A program made the position numbers and the translations under genes. From an uncultured Collinsella sp. (GTDB taxonomy: Bacteria > Actinomycetota > Coriobacteriia > Coriobacteriales > Coriobacteriaceae): a stretch of DNA of 64,000 nt. Location: positions 1 to 64,000 of the forward strand of contig CAUEPS010000010.1 in the NCBI GenBank assembly GCA_959019775.1, given 5' to 3'. Positions 43,670-52,229 of the stretch are shown piece after piece; the first letter of the stretch is position 1, and every line of letters begins with the position of its first letter. The notes beneath the pieces were generated by a model, which had not been told where the DNA came from, made no database searches, and saw only the letters and a program-made list of their open reading frames with translations.

Positions 43670-44491
43670 ATGCTCAACGACTTCTACCATATGCTTGATC
43701 CTGTCGCGATCTCGGCGGGCCCCATCACCATCTACTGGTACGGCCTGGCCTACGTGGTCGGCGCCCTGCTCACGGCGGTCGTCATGTACCGCACGCAGCG
43801 CCGTTGGGGTTTTGACATTACGGTCGACGACCTGACGAGTGTCGTGGTCGGCGTGGTCTTTGGCCTTATCATTGGCGCCCGCCTGTTCTATGTCATCTTT
43901 TACGGCGACGGCTACTACTGGGCGCATCCGCTCGAGATCTTTGCCACCAACGAGGGCGGCATGAGTTTCCATGGCGGCCTGGTGGGCGGCATCATCGGCG
44001 GCGTGCTCGTGTGCCGCATGTATAAGCTCGATGCCTGGACTTTGGCAGACCTTGCCGTCATAGGCGCGCCGCTGGCCTTGTGCTTGGGCCGTTGTGCCAA
44101 CTTTGTCAACGGTGAGCTGTGGGGCAAGCCGACCGATCTGCCCTGGGGCGTGGTCTTCGGTGGCACCGCGGGCGATATGCCGCGTCACCCCTCCCAGCTC
44201 TACGAGGCATTTCTTGAGGGCATCGTGCTCTTTTGCATTCTGCAGGTGCTCAGCCGCAAAAAGCCGCTACTGCCCCAAGGCACGTTTATGGGCGTGTTTG
44301 TGATGGGTTACGGCATCGTCCGCTTCCTCATTGAGTTTGTGCGCGTGCCCGATGCCCAGCTGGGCTATCTGCTTGGCGGCGTCATCACCATGGGCCAGCT
44401 GCTGAGCCTGCCGCTCGTAATCGCGGGCCTGGCGCTCATCATCTTTGCTCGTCGCCGCAACCAGCCCCAGCGCATCTACCTCGACGCCTAG
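43670..44491 (+). CDS. lgt: Prolipoprotein diacylglyceryl transferase
   Basis: Transfers diacylglycerol from phosphatidylglycerol to the lipobox Cys of prolipoproteins in the membrane; needed for lipoproteins such as the importer binding protein at 17699. The 273-residue protein has about seven membrane segments, the family signature GRCANFVNGELWGKPTD and HPSQLYEA with the essential His-Pro-Ser-Gln, and a C-terminal GYGIVRFLIEFVRVPD. The open frame reaches 43610, but the ATG at 43670 follows GGAGGG. Confidence 0.94.
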   Translation: MLNDFYHMLDPVAISAGPITIYWYGLAYVVGALLTAVVMYRTQRRWGFDITVDDLTSVVVGVVFGLIIGARLFYVIFYGDGYYWAHPLEIFATNEGGMSFHGGLVGGIIGGVLVCRMYKLDAWTLADLAVIGAPLALCLGRCANFVNGELWGKPTDLPWGVVFGGTAGDMPRHPSQLYEAFLEGIVLFCILQVLSRKKPLLPQGTFMGVFVMGYGIVRFLIEFVRVPDAQLGYLLGGVITMGQLLSLPLVIAGLALIIFARRRNQPQRIYLDA

Positions 44492-44497
44492 CCATCA

Positions 44498-44538
44498 CGA
44501 ACCACCACAAAGGGGACAGGCACCTTTGTGGTGGTTCG
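44498..44538. repeat. Perfect 16-bp hairpin with GGACAGG loop
   Basis: CGAACCACCACAAAGG (44498-44513) and its complement (44523-44538) around GGACAGGCA. Just after lgt. The AAAGGGGACAGG core matches the core of the 46-nt repeat while the arms are different. Confidence 0.9.
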
Positions 44539-44570
44539 CTGGGCAACGATGACAGAACTGTAACGTTTCA

Positions 44571-44616
44571 CCAGATAAAACCTGCCAAAATAAACCTGTC
44601 CTTTTTTGGCAGGTTT
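44571..44616 (-). repeat. 46-nt hairpin repeat, copy 4 (inverted)
   Basis: Reads as the reverse complement of copy 2: CCAGATAAAA, CCTGCCAAAA, TAAACCTGTCCTT, TTTTGGCAGG. The 10-bp arms are perfect. It ends about 20 bp before the GTG start of the next gene, so the transcript leader of that gene contains or abuts it. Confidence 0.85.
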
Positions 44617-44636
44617 CTAGAAAGGCTCTTTGGACT

Positions 44637-46820
44637 GTGAAGGATTCCGATCTCTCCACAACGGCTGCGCGCGACGCTGCCCGCATCGTCTGGTTTAAGC
44701 GCTACCCCGCCAAGCAGACGCTCATCGCATTTTTGCTCGCGCTGTTGGCGACCACGGCGTTTTCCATCGATCCCGCCCCGGTGTCGAGCAACGCAGTCTT
44801 GGCGATTGACCCCAAAGCCTCGGGCATGCTGTACGTGTGCTACGAGGTGCTCCTCTCGTTTGCCGGCCATACCGACGCGGTCATGCTACTTGCACTTGCC
44901 TGCCTGCTCACCTTGCCGTTTCGCTACGTGTTCTTTGGCCGTGGCGACACCTGGCGTCCATCGATCATTCTGCCGTCGCTGTTCTTCGCCATCTGCATGG
45001 TGTTCGGCCGCAGCTACGATCTCACCGATTCGGCCGAGATCGTCCTTGGCGACAAAGCCCGCATCATCTGCGCCTGGATTGGCGGCGCGGGCTGGATGCT
45101 CTTGGCGGTCGTGGCCTTCTACCTTGCCTTTGAGTGTCTAGATTGGCTGAGCTCTCGGCGCATTCCGTTTTCCGAGGCGCACTTTGGCCGCGTATGGCGT
45201 GTGACTCACGCTGTGCTCTCGGTCCATCCCTTTGCCGGGCCCTTCCTGGTGCTTATGATCGCCTGGGCGCCCACGCTCATCGCTTCGCTGCCTGGCCTTT
45301 TTATGGGAGATACGGGCGCGCAGATTCGCCAGTGGTTCAACTATCCCAACGGCACGAGCGACTACCTGCGCCTACTCAACCCCAACGTGCTGCTCAACGG
45401 GCATCATCCCGTAGTGCACACGGCCATTATCGGCTCGTGCGTTCAGCTGGGGCTTTCGCTGTTCAACAGCGCTAACGCGGGTCTTGCCATCTACACCTGT
45501 GCTCAGTTCGTCATCACGGCCGCCTGCATGGCCTATTCCATTTCGTCGCTGCGCAAACTGGGCGTGAGCCTGCCGGTTCGCGGTGCGATCCTGCTGTTCT
45601 TTGCGTTTATGCCGATGTTCTCTAACTACGCGGCGTTGCTCACCAAAGACGTGCTCTTTGCCGACGCGTTTTTGGTGCTGCTGGTACAGACCGTCAAGCT
45701 CGTGGCATGTGGCTTGCCCCGTCGTGATGCCAATGTCGAGCGAGCGGGCGAGAAAGCCCCCATGCTCTTTGCGCGCCACGACTGGCTGCTGCTCGCTCTG
45801 GGCGCCATGGGTTCCACGTTTCTGCGCAACGGCGGCCTGGTGTTTCCCCTGGCGGCATGCGTAATCGCGGCGGCGTTTTGCGTATGGGACGTGCATGTGG
45901 CTCGTCGTGCAGCCAAGCAGACTGGTGCTGCGCCTTCGGGCGCCATCCCGCGTTTCCGTTGGGTTGGCGTTCTCGCGGTGCTCGCGCTCTGCCTTGCCTC
46001 TAATATGTACTTCACCAAGGTCTTTATGCCGGCGCACGACATCACGCCTGGTTCCAAGCGCGAAATCCTCTCGATTCCGTTCCAGCAGACGGCTCGTTTC
46101 GTCCAAAAGCACGACGGCCTCAACTCGGGCGTCAACCCCACGGTTAAGGAGGACGGCACCATCGTGGAGGCTCCTTGCGACGGCTTGGTGACCGACGAAG
46201 AGCGTGCCGTGATCGACCGCGTACTCAAGTACGAGAACCTGGGCCGCCGCTACAACCCCGACAAGTCCGATGCCGTCAAGAACTGCTTTAACGAGTACGC
46301 CTCGCAGGAGGACATCAAGGCCTATTTTGAGGTGTGGGCCCAGATGTTCAAAAAGGATCCCGAGTGCTATATCTCGGCGCTCATCAATAACTACTACGGT
46401 TATTTTTATCCGAGCGCGCGCGATGCCTGGGTCTACAGCACGGCGCGTAGTGCCGAGATCATGGCGCGTCCCGACAACCTCAAGTACTTCGACTTCCATC
46501 CGGTTGACAGCAACGTGGTGCGCTGGTGCGACCACCTGATCAATTTGTACCGTGTGGCGGTGCAGCGTGTTCCCTTTATCTCGCTCACCATGAGCTCGGC
46601 CACCTATGTGTGGATCATGATCGCCGTGGTGGTCTACTTGCTGCGTCGTCATTCATGGCGTGCGCTGGCGATCTGGGTGCCGCTGTTGGGCGTGCTCGCT
46701 GTGTGCCTGATTGGCCCGTGCAACGGCTCGACTTACATGCGCTACCTATATCCGGTCATCGCCTGCATGCCCTTCGCCATCGGCGCCACCGTCACCCGCA
46801 GCGACTTCTTCTGGTTCTAA
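44637..46820 (+). CDS. Large polytopic membrane protein (DUF6020-like, glycosyltransferase-C type layout)
   Basis: A 727-residue membrane protein. About twelve hydrophobic segments occupy residues 20-460, then a roughly 180-residue extracytoplasmic domain (SIPFQQTARFVQKHDGLNSG ... KDPECYISALINNYYGYFYP), then three final membrane segments. After the second pair of helices is MGDTGAQIRQWFNYPNGTSDY, a polar loop resembling the first loop of GT-C enzymes. I assign it to the DUF6020 group by overall layout only. Possible role in cell-surface polymer assembly. It begins with GTG at 44637 behind AGAAAGG, close to repeat copy 4. Confidence 0.7.
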   Translation: MKDSDLSTTAARDAARIVWFKRYPAKQTLIAFLLALLATTAFSIDPAPVSSNAVLAIDPKASGMLYVCYEVLLSFAGHTDAVMLLALACLLTLPFRYVFFGRGDTWRPSIILPSLFFAICMVFGRSYDLTDSAEIVLGDKARIICAWIGGAGWMLLAVVAFYLAFECLDWLSSRRIPFSEAHFGRVWRVTHAVLSVHPFAGPFLVLMIAWAPTLIASLPGLFMGDTGAQIRQWFNYPNGTSDYLRLLNPNVLLNGHHPVVHTAIIGSCVQLGLSLFNSANAGLAIYTCAQFVITAACMAYSISSLRKLGVSLPVRGAILLFFAFMPMFSNYAALLTKDVLFADAFLVLLVQTVKLVACGLPRRDANVERAGEKAPMLFARHDWLLLALGAMGSTFLRNGGLVFPLAACVIAAAFCVWDVHVARRAAKQTGAAPSGAIPRFRWVGVLAVLALCLASNMYFTKVFMPAHDITPGSKREILSIPFQQTARFVQKHDGLNSGVNPTVKEDGTIVEAPCDGLVTDEERAVIDRVLKYENLGRRYNPDKSDAVKNCFNEYASQEDIKAYFEVWAQMFKKDPECYISALINNYYGYFYPSARDAWVYSTARSAEIMARPDNLKYFDFHPVDSNVVRWCDHLINLYRVAVQRVPFISLTMSSATYVWIMIAVVVYLLRRHSWRALAIWVPLLGVLAVCLIGPCNGSTYMRYLYPVIACMPFAIGATVTRSDFFWF

Positions 46821-46863
46821 TTTGGTGCATTGAGGGCCAGGTTTCTTTGCACCAAAGGGGACA
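46821..46863. repeat. Hairpin followed by AAAGGGGACA
   Basis: TTTGGTGCA (46821-46829) pairs with TGCACCAAA (46848-46856), directly followed by GGGGACA. It begins at the base after the preceding stop. Another case of a CAAAGGGGACA core attached to arms not seen elsewhere. Confidence 0.65.
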
Positions 46864-46985
46864 TCATCACGACGCCTTCATTTTGGGGTTTATCTCGCAG
46901 GCCAGTAGGTATATCATAACGACGTTTGTTTATATTGCCCGAGCATCTGCGCTGGGCTTTAGGTCGAAACCGATAGGAGACACGT

Positions 46986-47792
46986 ATGTCCGGACACTCT
47001 AAGTGGGCCACAACCAAGCATCGTAAGGGCGCGCAGGACGCCAAGCGTTCCGCCCTCTTCTCCAAGCTCAGCCGCAACATCACCGTTGCTGCCCGTCTCG
47101 GCGGTGACCCGCTGCCCGAGAACAACGCCAGCCTCGCCGCTGCCGTTGCCAAGGCCAAGGCTCAGTCCATGCCTAAGGACAAGATCAAGTCCGCTATCGA
47201 CAAGGCTTTTGGTTCGGGTGCCGATGCCGCCGTCTACGAGAACATCGTGTACGAGGGCTACGGTCCCGCCGGTGTCGCCGTCTACGTCGACTGCCTGACC
47301 GACAACCGCAACCGTACCGCTGCTGATGTCCGTTCCGCCTTCTCCCACGCTGGTGGCAACCTGGGCACCTCCGGCTCCGTCGCCTTCCAGTTTGAGCGCA
47401 AGGGCCAGATCGTCGTCGCCAAGGAGATCCTGGACGAGAACGCCAAGAAGGAGACCATGATCGCCAACGGTGCTGCCGGTGACGAGGATGAGTTCATGAT
47501 GGCCATCGCCGAGGCCGGCGGCGAGGACTACGAGGACGCCGGCGAGGAGTGGATCGTCTGGACTACTGCCAACGAGGTCATGGCTGTCTCCAAGGCGCTC
47601 GAGGAGCAGGGCGTCCAGGTCAAGGGCTCCGAGACCACCATGGTCCCGACCACCCCGACCGAGGTCTCCGGCGCCGACGCCAAGAAGGTTCAGCGCCTCA
47701 TCGACCGTCTTGAGGAGCTCGACGACGTCCAGGATGTTTACAGCACCATGGACATGACCGACGAGGTCATCGCTGCCCTCGAGGAGGAGTAG
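46986..47792 (+). CDS. YebC/PmpR family regulator
   Basis: A 268-residue YebC-family protein, a little longer than the usual 240-250. The N-terminal MSGHSKWATTKHRKGAQDAKR, the IYEGYGPAG-like segment (VYEGYGPAGVAVYVDCLTDN) and NRTAADVRSAFSHAGGNLG are diagnostic. Members are cytosolic and have been described both as DNA-binding regulators and, for YebC, as ribosome-associated factors easing polyproline stalling; which applies here is open. Acidic insert around residues 165-185. Monocistronic with its own terminator. Confidence 0.93.
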   Translation: MSGHSKWATTKHRKGAQDAKRSALFSKLSRNITVAARLGGDPLPENNASLAAAVAKAKAQSMPKDKIKSAIDKAFGSGADAAVYENIVYEGYGPAGVAVYVDCLTDNRNRTAADVRSAFSHAGGNLGTSGSVAFQFERKGQIVVAKEILDENAKKETMIANGAAGDEDEFMMAIAEAGGEDYEDAGEEWIVWTTANEVMAVSKALEEQGVQVKGSETTMVPTTPTEVSGADAKKVQRLIDRLEELDDVQDVYSTMDMTDEVIAALEEE

Positions 47793-47861
47793 CGCCCACA
47801 CGGGTTAAGCCGTGCATATCTGGGCATAATGAAGCGAGCATGCAAGCCTCGTGGAATAGAT

Positions 47862-47904
47862 GAGCCGGATCCGCGTGCGTAGAGCACCGGACCCGGCTCT
47901 TTTA
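47862..47904 (+). terminator. Terminator after the YebC-type gene
   Basis: GAGCCGG ... CCGGCTC with TTTTATAAT. 70 bp after the stop. Confidence 0.8.
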
Positions 47905-47958
47905 TAATGATGCGAACCGTTTTGCATTTCGAGAGCCGAGATTTGAAGGGAGCGCTGC

Positions 47959-48504
47959 GTGCGCGTACTCAAACGAGCCCTAGCGATCGTGTATCTTGCC
48001 GCCGCCATCGTGGCGCTGGGTACGCTTGTCTGCCAGTTTTGGGGGCCGTATACGTATCGCTTTATGCTGCTGATGCGCGACCCCATGCCGCGCATTGTCG
48101 TGACGGCATGCGGCGGAGTTGTGGCGATCGGCGTGCTGGTAAGCTTCTTTCGCCTGATGTTTGCTCGTCGCGAGCCGTCCTGCGTGCATCCGGCGGGGGA
48201 GCGCAATATCGAGGTTACCCTTGCGGCGCTTTCTTCGTGTGCCAGGGCTGCTGCCGAGCGCGACGACCGCGTGATGGTCGAGCATGTCGAGGCCCGCGTC
48301 CAAGGTTCCGACGATTCGCATGTCCGTTTTAAGGTCGAGGCTATCGCGCTTGACGATAAGGACGTGGCATCTCTGGCTACCGCGATGCAGCAGCGCATCG
48401 AGGAAGCTTGCGACACCATGCTCGGCACGCCGGGTACGACCACGCGCGTCCGTTTTTTGCCGTCCAAGACTACCGTCCAGACCGTGGAGGTTTCCGGTGA
48501 GTGA
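47959..48504 (+). CDS. AmaP-like alkaline-shock membrane anchor protein
   Basis: A 181-residue protein with two membrane segments (residues 8-28 and 46-63) and a C-terminal cytosolic domain with a repeated Asp23-like alpha/beta pattern. By layout and neighbours it matches AmaP, which ties Asp23 to the membrane. The start is GTG at 47959 with GAAGGGAG ahead. Its end overlaps the start of the DUF2273 gene by eight bases, so translation is coupled. Part of a three-gene envelope stress cluster with the next two genes. Confidence 0.8.
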   Translation: MRVLKRALAIVYLAAAIVALGTLVCQFWGPYTYRFMLLMRDPMPRIVVTACGGVVAIGVLVSFFRLMFARREPSCVHPAGERNIEVTLAALSSCARAAAERDDRVMVEHVEARVQGSDDSHVRFKVEAIALDDKDVASLATAMQQRIEEACDTMLGTPGTTTRVRFLPSKTTVQTVEVSGE

Positions 48505-48874
48505 TACCAATCAAGATAAGACCGCTCGTACGCCGCGCCTGACGATTGACCAGAGCGCCACGCCGGCGAACGAACCTGTTGATTCCAAAGCAGAGGCAAC
48601 TGAGTTACAAGACGCGGCGGCCGCGGATTTTGACGAGGCTATGGGTCTCATCAAGGGTACGGGCGCTGCCATCTGGAGCTATGCTGTGCGTCATCCCAAC
48701 ACCACGCTCGGTGCCGTCGCTGGCTTTATCCTTGCCGTGTTGGTGCTCACGCTCGGCCTGTGGGACACGCTCGTCATTGCATTCTTCGTGCTGATCGGCG
48801 CCGTGATCGGCCAAATTCGCGACGGCGAAAACGGGATCGTCAACTTCTTCGGCCGTCTGTTTAGCGGCCGCTAA
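48497..48874 (+). CDS. DUF2273 small membrane protein
   Basis: A 125-residue protein: an acidic, disordered 60-residue N terminus, then two membrane segments (VRHPNTTLGAVAGFILAVLVLTLG and TLVIAFFVLIGAVIGQI split around residue 92) and a short FFGRLFSGR tail, the DUF2273 pattern. Such proteins sit between amaP and asp23 in many Gram-positives. GTG start at 48497 behind GGAGGTTTCC, inside the end of the upstream gene. It is in the frame that the longer, spurious reading from 48284 also occupies. Confidence 0.85.
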   Translation: MSDTNQDKTARTPRLTIDQSATPANEPVDSKAEATELQDAAAADFDEAMGLIKGTGAAIWSYAVRHPNTTLGAVAGFILAVLVLTLGLWDTLVIAFFVLIGAVIGQIRDGENGIVNFFGRLFSGR

Positions 48875-48918
48875 TATGTATTCGACTGTCGCATCCGCGG
48901 CAGGCATAAGGAGGAACC

Positions 48919-49434
48919 ATGGCTTTTAATACGAAGGTCGATGTGGCCGATACCGAGCTCGAGGAGAACGAGGCGGCCGTCGCCGAAGCCGAGGATGTGA
49001 CGCTCGAGGATGAGGCGCTCGTCGAGGCCGAGTCCGATGCGGATGAGGACGACGAGGAAGCGGACGAGTCCGAGGACTCGCTGACCTATTCCAACGGTGT
49101 GATCGAGAAGATTGTTGCCATGGCCACCCGCGAGGTTCCGCACGTTCTGGGCATGAAGGGTAACCTCATGCACTTTGTGCAGGAGCAGTTTGGTGCTGAG
49201 AATCTGACCAAGGGCGTGACGGTCGAGGTCACCGATGACAATCGCGTGGTCGTCAACATCTCCGTCATTATCGAGTACGGCGCCTATGCGCCCGCGATCT
49301 TCGACGATGTCAAGGCACGTGTCACCGAGCGCCTTGCCGCGATGACCGGCCTTGAGGTGGCGGGCGTCAACCTGCGTATCGAGGACGTCATCACCCCCGA
49401 GGAGTACGAGCACCGCACCAGCCAGCACGAGTAA
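48919..49434 (+). CDS. Asp23/Gls24 family envelope stress protein
   Basis: A 171-residue protein. Residues 1-55 are strongly acidic and probably disordered (runs of Glu/Asp/Ala). The Asp23 domain follows: LTYSNGVIEKIVAMATREVPHVLGMKG, VVVNISVIIEYGAYAPAIFDDVKARV and GLEVAGVNLRIEDV. Asp23 is an abundant membrane-associated protein that helps cell-envelope homeostasis. It closes the AmaP-like/DUF2273/Asp23 cluster. AAGGAGG precedes the ATG. Confidence 0.92.
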   Translation: MAFNTKVDVADTELEENEAAVAEAEDVTLEDEALVEAESDADEDDEEADESEDSLTYSNGVIEKIVAMATREVPHVLGMKGNLMHFVQEQFGAENLTKGVTVEVTDDNRVVVNISVIIEYGAYAPAIFDDVKARVTERLAAMTGLEVAGVNLRIEDVITPEEYEHRTSQHE

Positions 49435-49484
49435 CCTTCCAAAAAGGGACAAGTTTGTTTTGGCAGGTTTTATCTGCGAAAACG
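49435..49484 (+). repeat. 46-nt hairpin repeat, copy 5
   Basis: TTCCAAAAAGGGACAAG, TTTGTTTTGGCAGG, TTTTATCTGCGAAAACG. Two substitutions in the core relative to copy 2. It starts at the base after the Asp23 stop and runs into the following terminator. Confidence 0.8.
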
Positions 49485-49487
49485 TTA

Positions 49488-49528
49488 AACGGCCGACCGC
49501 GCAAGCAAAAGCGTGGCCGGCCGTTATT
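49488..49528 (+). terminator. Terminator of the Asp23 cluster
   Basis: AACGGCCG ... CGGCCGTT stem with ATTTGT after it. Confidence 0.75.
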
Positions 49529-49642
49529 TGTATGCCCCCCGATGTAGGTATACCGCTCGTCTAACTAGGGGTTGCAATCGTCGCGTTCCGCGTTACCCTA
49601 ATGGGCGCATTGTTTCCAAATTGTTAACGAGGGGTTGCCGTA

Positions 49643-50665
49643 ATGGCCGACGAGCACGAAACAGAAAGCAAGGCATGGGCGATTGAGGCCGCCGCGGCAG
49701 AGGCGGCATCGCGTGCTGCCGAGGAGATGCATCGTCCTCCCGTGGTGCCGATGGAGCGCGTGGTTGATCGCACCGATATCGAGCGCGGCGAGCGTGCCGG
49801 TCAAAAGCGCAGCCAGGAGCCGGGCTTTCCGCGTTTTTTTGCCGAGCTCAATCTGGGCCTGATTCTTACGGCCTTCGCCATCGTTGCGTTTAAAACCCCT
49901 AATCACTTTGCTTTTGGCGGCACCTCGGGCGTGTCGGTCATTCTGTCCACGCTGTTCCCGACCCTGCCCGTCGGCGTCTTTATGTGGATTATCAACGCGG
50001 TTCTCGTCGTTTTGGGTTTTATCTTTTTGGAGCGCAAGGCAATCCTGTGGAGCGTCTTCGCCTCGTTTGCGCTGTCCGCCTATGTTTCGCTGTTTGAGCT
50101 CTTTATTCCGACCGATGTCTCTCTGACGGGTGATATGTGGCTCGACCTGTGCTTTGCCGTGATTCTGCCGGCGCTCGGCAGTGCCATCGTCTTTGATATT
50201 GGCGCCTCGACGGGCGGCACGGACATCCTTGCTATGATCCTCAAACGCCGCACGACGCTCGAGATTGGCCGCGCCCTGCTGTTGGTCGATATCGGCATCG
50301 TGACCATCGCGGCCTTTTTGTATGGCCCGCGTGTCGGTCTGTATTGCGTGCTCGGCCTGTTTGCCAAGACGCTTGTGGTCGACAAAGCCATTGAGAGCAT
50401 TCACCTGCGCAAAGTCTGCACGGTCATTTGTTCCGAGCCCCTTAAGGTCGAGGAGTTTATCGTCAAGCATCTCAACCGCACGGCGACCATCAGCCGCGGC
50501 TACGGTGCCTTCTCGGGCAAGTGCGTGACGGTGATCATGAGCGTGCTGAGCCGTCGCGAGGCCGTGCAACTACGCCGCTATGCGCGCGAAGTCGATCCGG
50601 GTGCCTTTATCACGATCGTCGACAGCTCCGAGATCGTCGGCAAGGGATTCCGCGGAACGAACTAG
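49643..50665 (+). CDS. YitT family membrane protein (DUF161 + DUF2179)
   Basis: A 340-residue protein. An acidic 60-residue cytosolic N terminus leads into about five to six membrane segments (first: LNLGLILTAFAIVAFKTPNHF, followed by GGTSGVSVILSTLFP), with GASTGGTDILAMIL as the family signature. The C-terminal approximately 80 residues (KVCTVICSEPLKVEEFIVKHLNR ... GAFITIVDSSEIVGKGF) are the DUF2179 domain. Function unknown; proposed membrane sensor or transporter. The ATG at 49643 follows CGAGGGG. Confidence 0.9.
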   Translation: MADEHETESKAWAIEAAAAEAASRAAEEMHRPPVVPMERVVDRTDIERGERAGQKRSQEPGFPRFFAELNLGLILTAFAIVAFKTPNHFAFGGTSGVSVILSTLFPTLPVGVFMWIINAVLVVLGFIFLERKAILWSVFASFALSAYVSLFELFIPTDVSLTGDMWLDLCFAVILPALGSAIVFDIGASTGGTDILAMILKRRTTLEIGRALLLVDIGIVTIAAFLYGPRVGLYCVLGLFAKTLVVDKAIESIHLRKVCTVICSEPLKVEEFIVKHLNRTATISRGYGAFSGKCVTVIMSVLSRREAVQLRRYAREVDPGAFITIVDSSEIVGKGFRGTN

Positions 50666-50814
50666 CACAGACGTATTCAACGAACCGCCTGCTGGCGCCG
50701 TGTACCTTGCAAATCGGTCATCTTTGAGTATTTGACCCCACATTGGGCAATAATGATGCTAAAGACAACGTTTGCGATCCAAGTGATTCGTTCAAGATAC
50801 GAAGGGATGATTCT

Positions 50815-52098
50815 ATGTTCTGCTCGCAGTGCGGCGCCCCCATGGGCGATAACGACAAGTTCTGCGGCGTGTGTGGTGCTCCTAATGCCGGTGCCGCTGG
50901 CCCCGCTCCCCAGGGACAGCCTCAGCCCCAGCAGTTTGTTCCGCAACCGCCCGTGGCGAATGCGCCAAAGGGCTGTGTGGCTCAGGCGTTCCAAGATATG
51001 ACTAAGACTCCGGGCGTGCTTCAGCGTGTATGCCAAATCGCGTTTTTGCCGGCGCTGATTTGCGTTGTGTCGGTGCTCGTGTTGTTTATTCCCGTTATTG
51101 GCGGCATTGCGGCTGCCATCGGCTTTTTGGCCGCCTACGTGGCGAGCGTGTGCGGTTCGGGCTTTGGCATCGAGTGGGGTCGCGATCTGTCGCTTAAGAT
51201 CGATGACGGCATGGAGCGCCCGTTGATGCGTTCCACATCGTTTGGCCTTGGAGTCTTTTCGAGCGTTATCTCGGTCGTGCTCGAGGTTATTGCTGCCATT
51301 CCCGTTATCGGTGTAGTGCTTTCGCTGGTGGAGAGCGTGGTAATTGGCGCCGCGGGCTCGTATTCTTATTACGGCTCTTATGCGCTCGAGGCTGCGCTGT
51401 TCGGTTCGCTCGGCCTGCTTGTCCTGGCGCTAATTGCCTCGGCGATTCTGGGTGTCTTCTTTAAGATGTTCGCCGACATCGCCGTGATGCACTTTGCGGT
51501 GACCGGGCGTGTCGAGAGCGCGTTTTCGCTCGATAAGGTCTGGGCGGCGTTTAAGCACAACAAGACCAAGCTGTTCTGTGCTTCGTTCCTTCCCGAGTTT
51601 TTGACGGGCCTGGTCGCCAACGTTGTCACATGGATCTTGACGGTCGTCTTTGGCGCCATTGCCTCTGTCGGTATGTATAGCTACTACTATCGTCCTACGG
51701 GTATTGAGGCAATTGTTACCGGCGGTGGCGTCACGCTCGCGCTGTTCTTGGTGCTGGTCGCTTTCGTCACCGTATTTCTTACGGTCTTTGGCAAGATGCT
51801 CAAGCACCGTGCCGTTGGCTATTGGGCCGCACGCTATGCAAGCGAGTGGGCCGATGAGGATAAGGACGACGTCCTGACTTTTGTGTTGCCCTTCGAGAAG
51901 AAGTCCACCCCTTCGGGTTACGGTGCTCCGGATGCTTCGCCGGCACCTGCACCCGCTCCCGCGACCGAGCCTGAGCCGGCGCCCGAGCCTGAGACGGCAT
52001 CTGAGTCCGAGCCTGCACCTGAGCCTGAGCCTGAGCCGGCACCTGCACCTGAGCCGGCGTCCGAGCCAAGCTCCGACGAGGAGCCTCAGGACGAGTAG
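50815..52098 (+). CDS. Zinc-ribbon membrane protein (DUF4013-like)
   Basis: A 427-residue protein. The first 25 residues are a zinc ribbon (CSQCGAPM ... FCGVCGAPN). After a Pro/Gln-rich linker come about six membrane segments (from residue 80 to 350), including GSGFGIEWGRDLSLKIDDGMERP, which resembles DUF4013 proteins. The C terminus (residues 370-427) is a tandem Pro-Glu-Pro-Ala repeat ending SDEEPQDE. Function unknown. The open frame begins at 50743, but the ATG at 50815 follows GAAGGGATG and begins at the ribbon. Confidence 0.8.
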   Translation: MFCSQCGAPMGDNDKFCGVCGAPNAGAAGPAPQGQPQPQQFVPQPPVANAPKGCVAQAFQDMTKTPGVLQRVCQIAFLPALICVVSVLVLFIPVIGGIAAAIGFLAAYVASVCGSGFGIEWGRDLSLKIDDGMERPLMRSTSFGLGVFSSVISVVLEVIAAIPVIGVVLSLVESVVIGAAGSYSYYGSYALEAALFGSLGLLVLALIASAILGVFFKMFADIAVMHFAVTGRVESAFSLDKVWAAFKHNKTKLFCASFLPEFLTGLVANVVTWILTVVFGAIASVGMYSYYYRPTGIEAIVTGGGVTLALFLVLVAFVTVFLTVFGKMLKHRAVGYWAARYASEWADEDKDDVLTFVLPFEKKSTPSGYGAPDASPAPAPAPATEPEPAPEPETASESEPAPEPEPEPAPAPEPASEPSSDEEPQDE

Positions 52099-52149
52099 CC
52101 ATGCCGTCTGCCATTTGGGGACGGGGTAGAAATGGCGCTTGAAGAATGA

Positions 52150-52186
52150 GCGGGGGCGGACGTGTCGAAACGTCCGCCCCCGCTTT
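52150..52186 (+). terminator. Terminator of the zinc-ribbon membrane protein gene
   Basis: GCGGGGGCGGACG ... CGTCCGCCCCCGC, 13-bp perfect stem followed by TTTGA. Also faces the convergent M20 gene. Confidence 0.85.
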
Positions 52187-52229
52187 GACATCGCGATGTG
52201 GCTATGACTGCGAGATGCCAGCGAATCGA

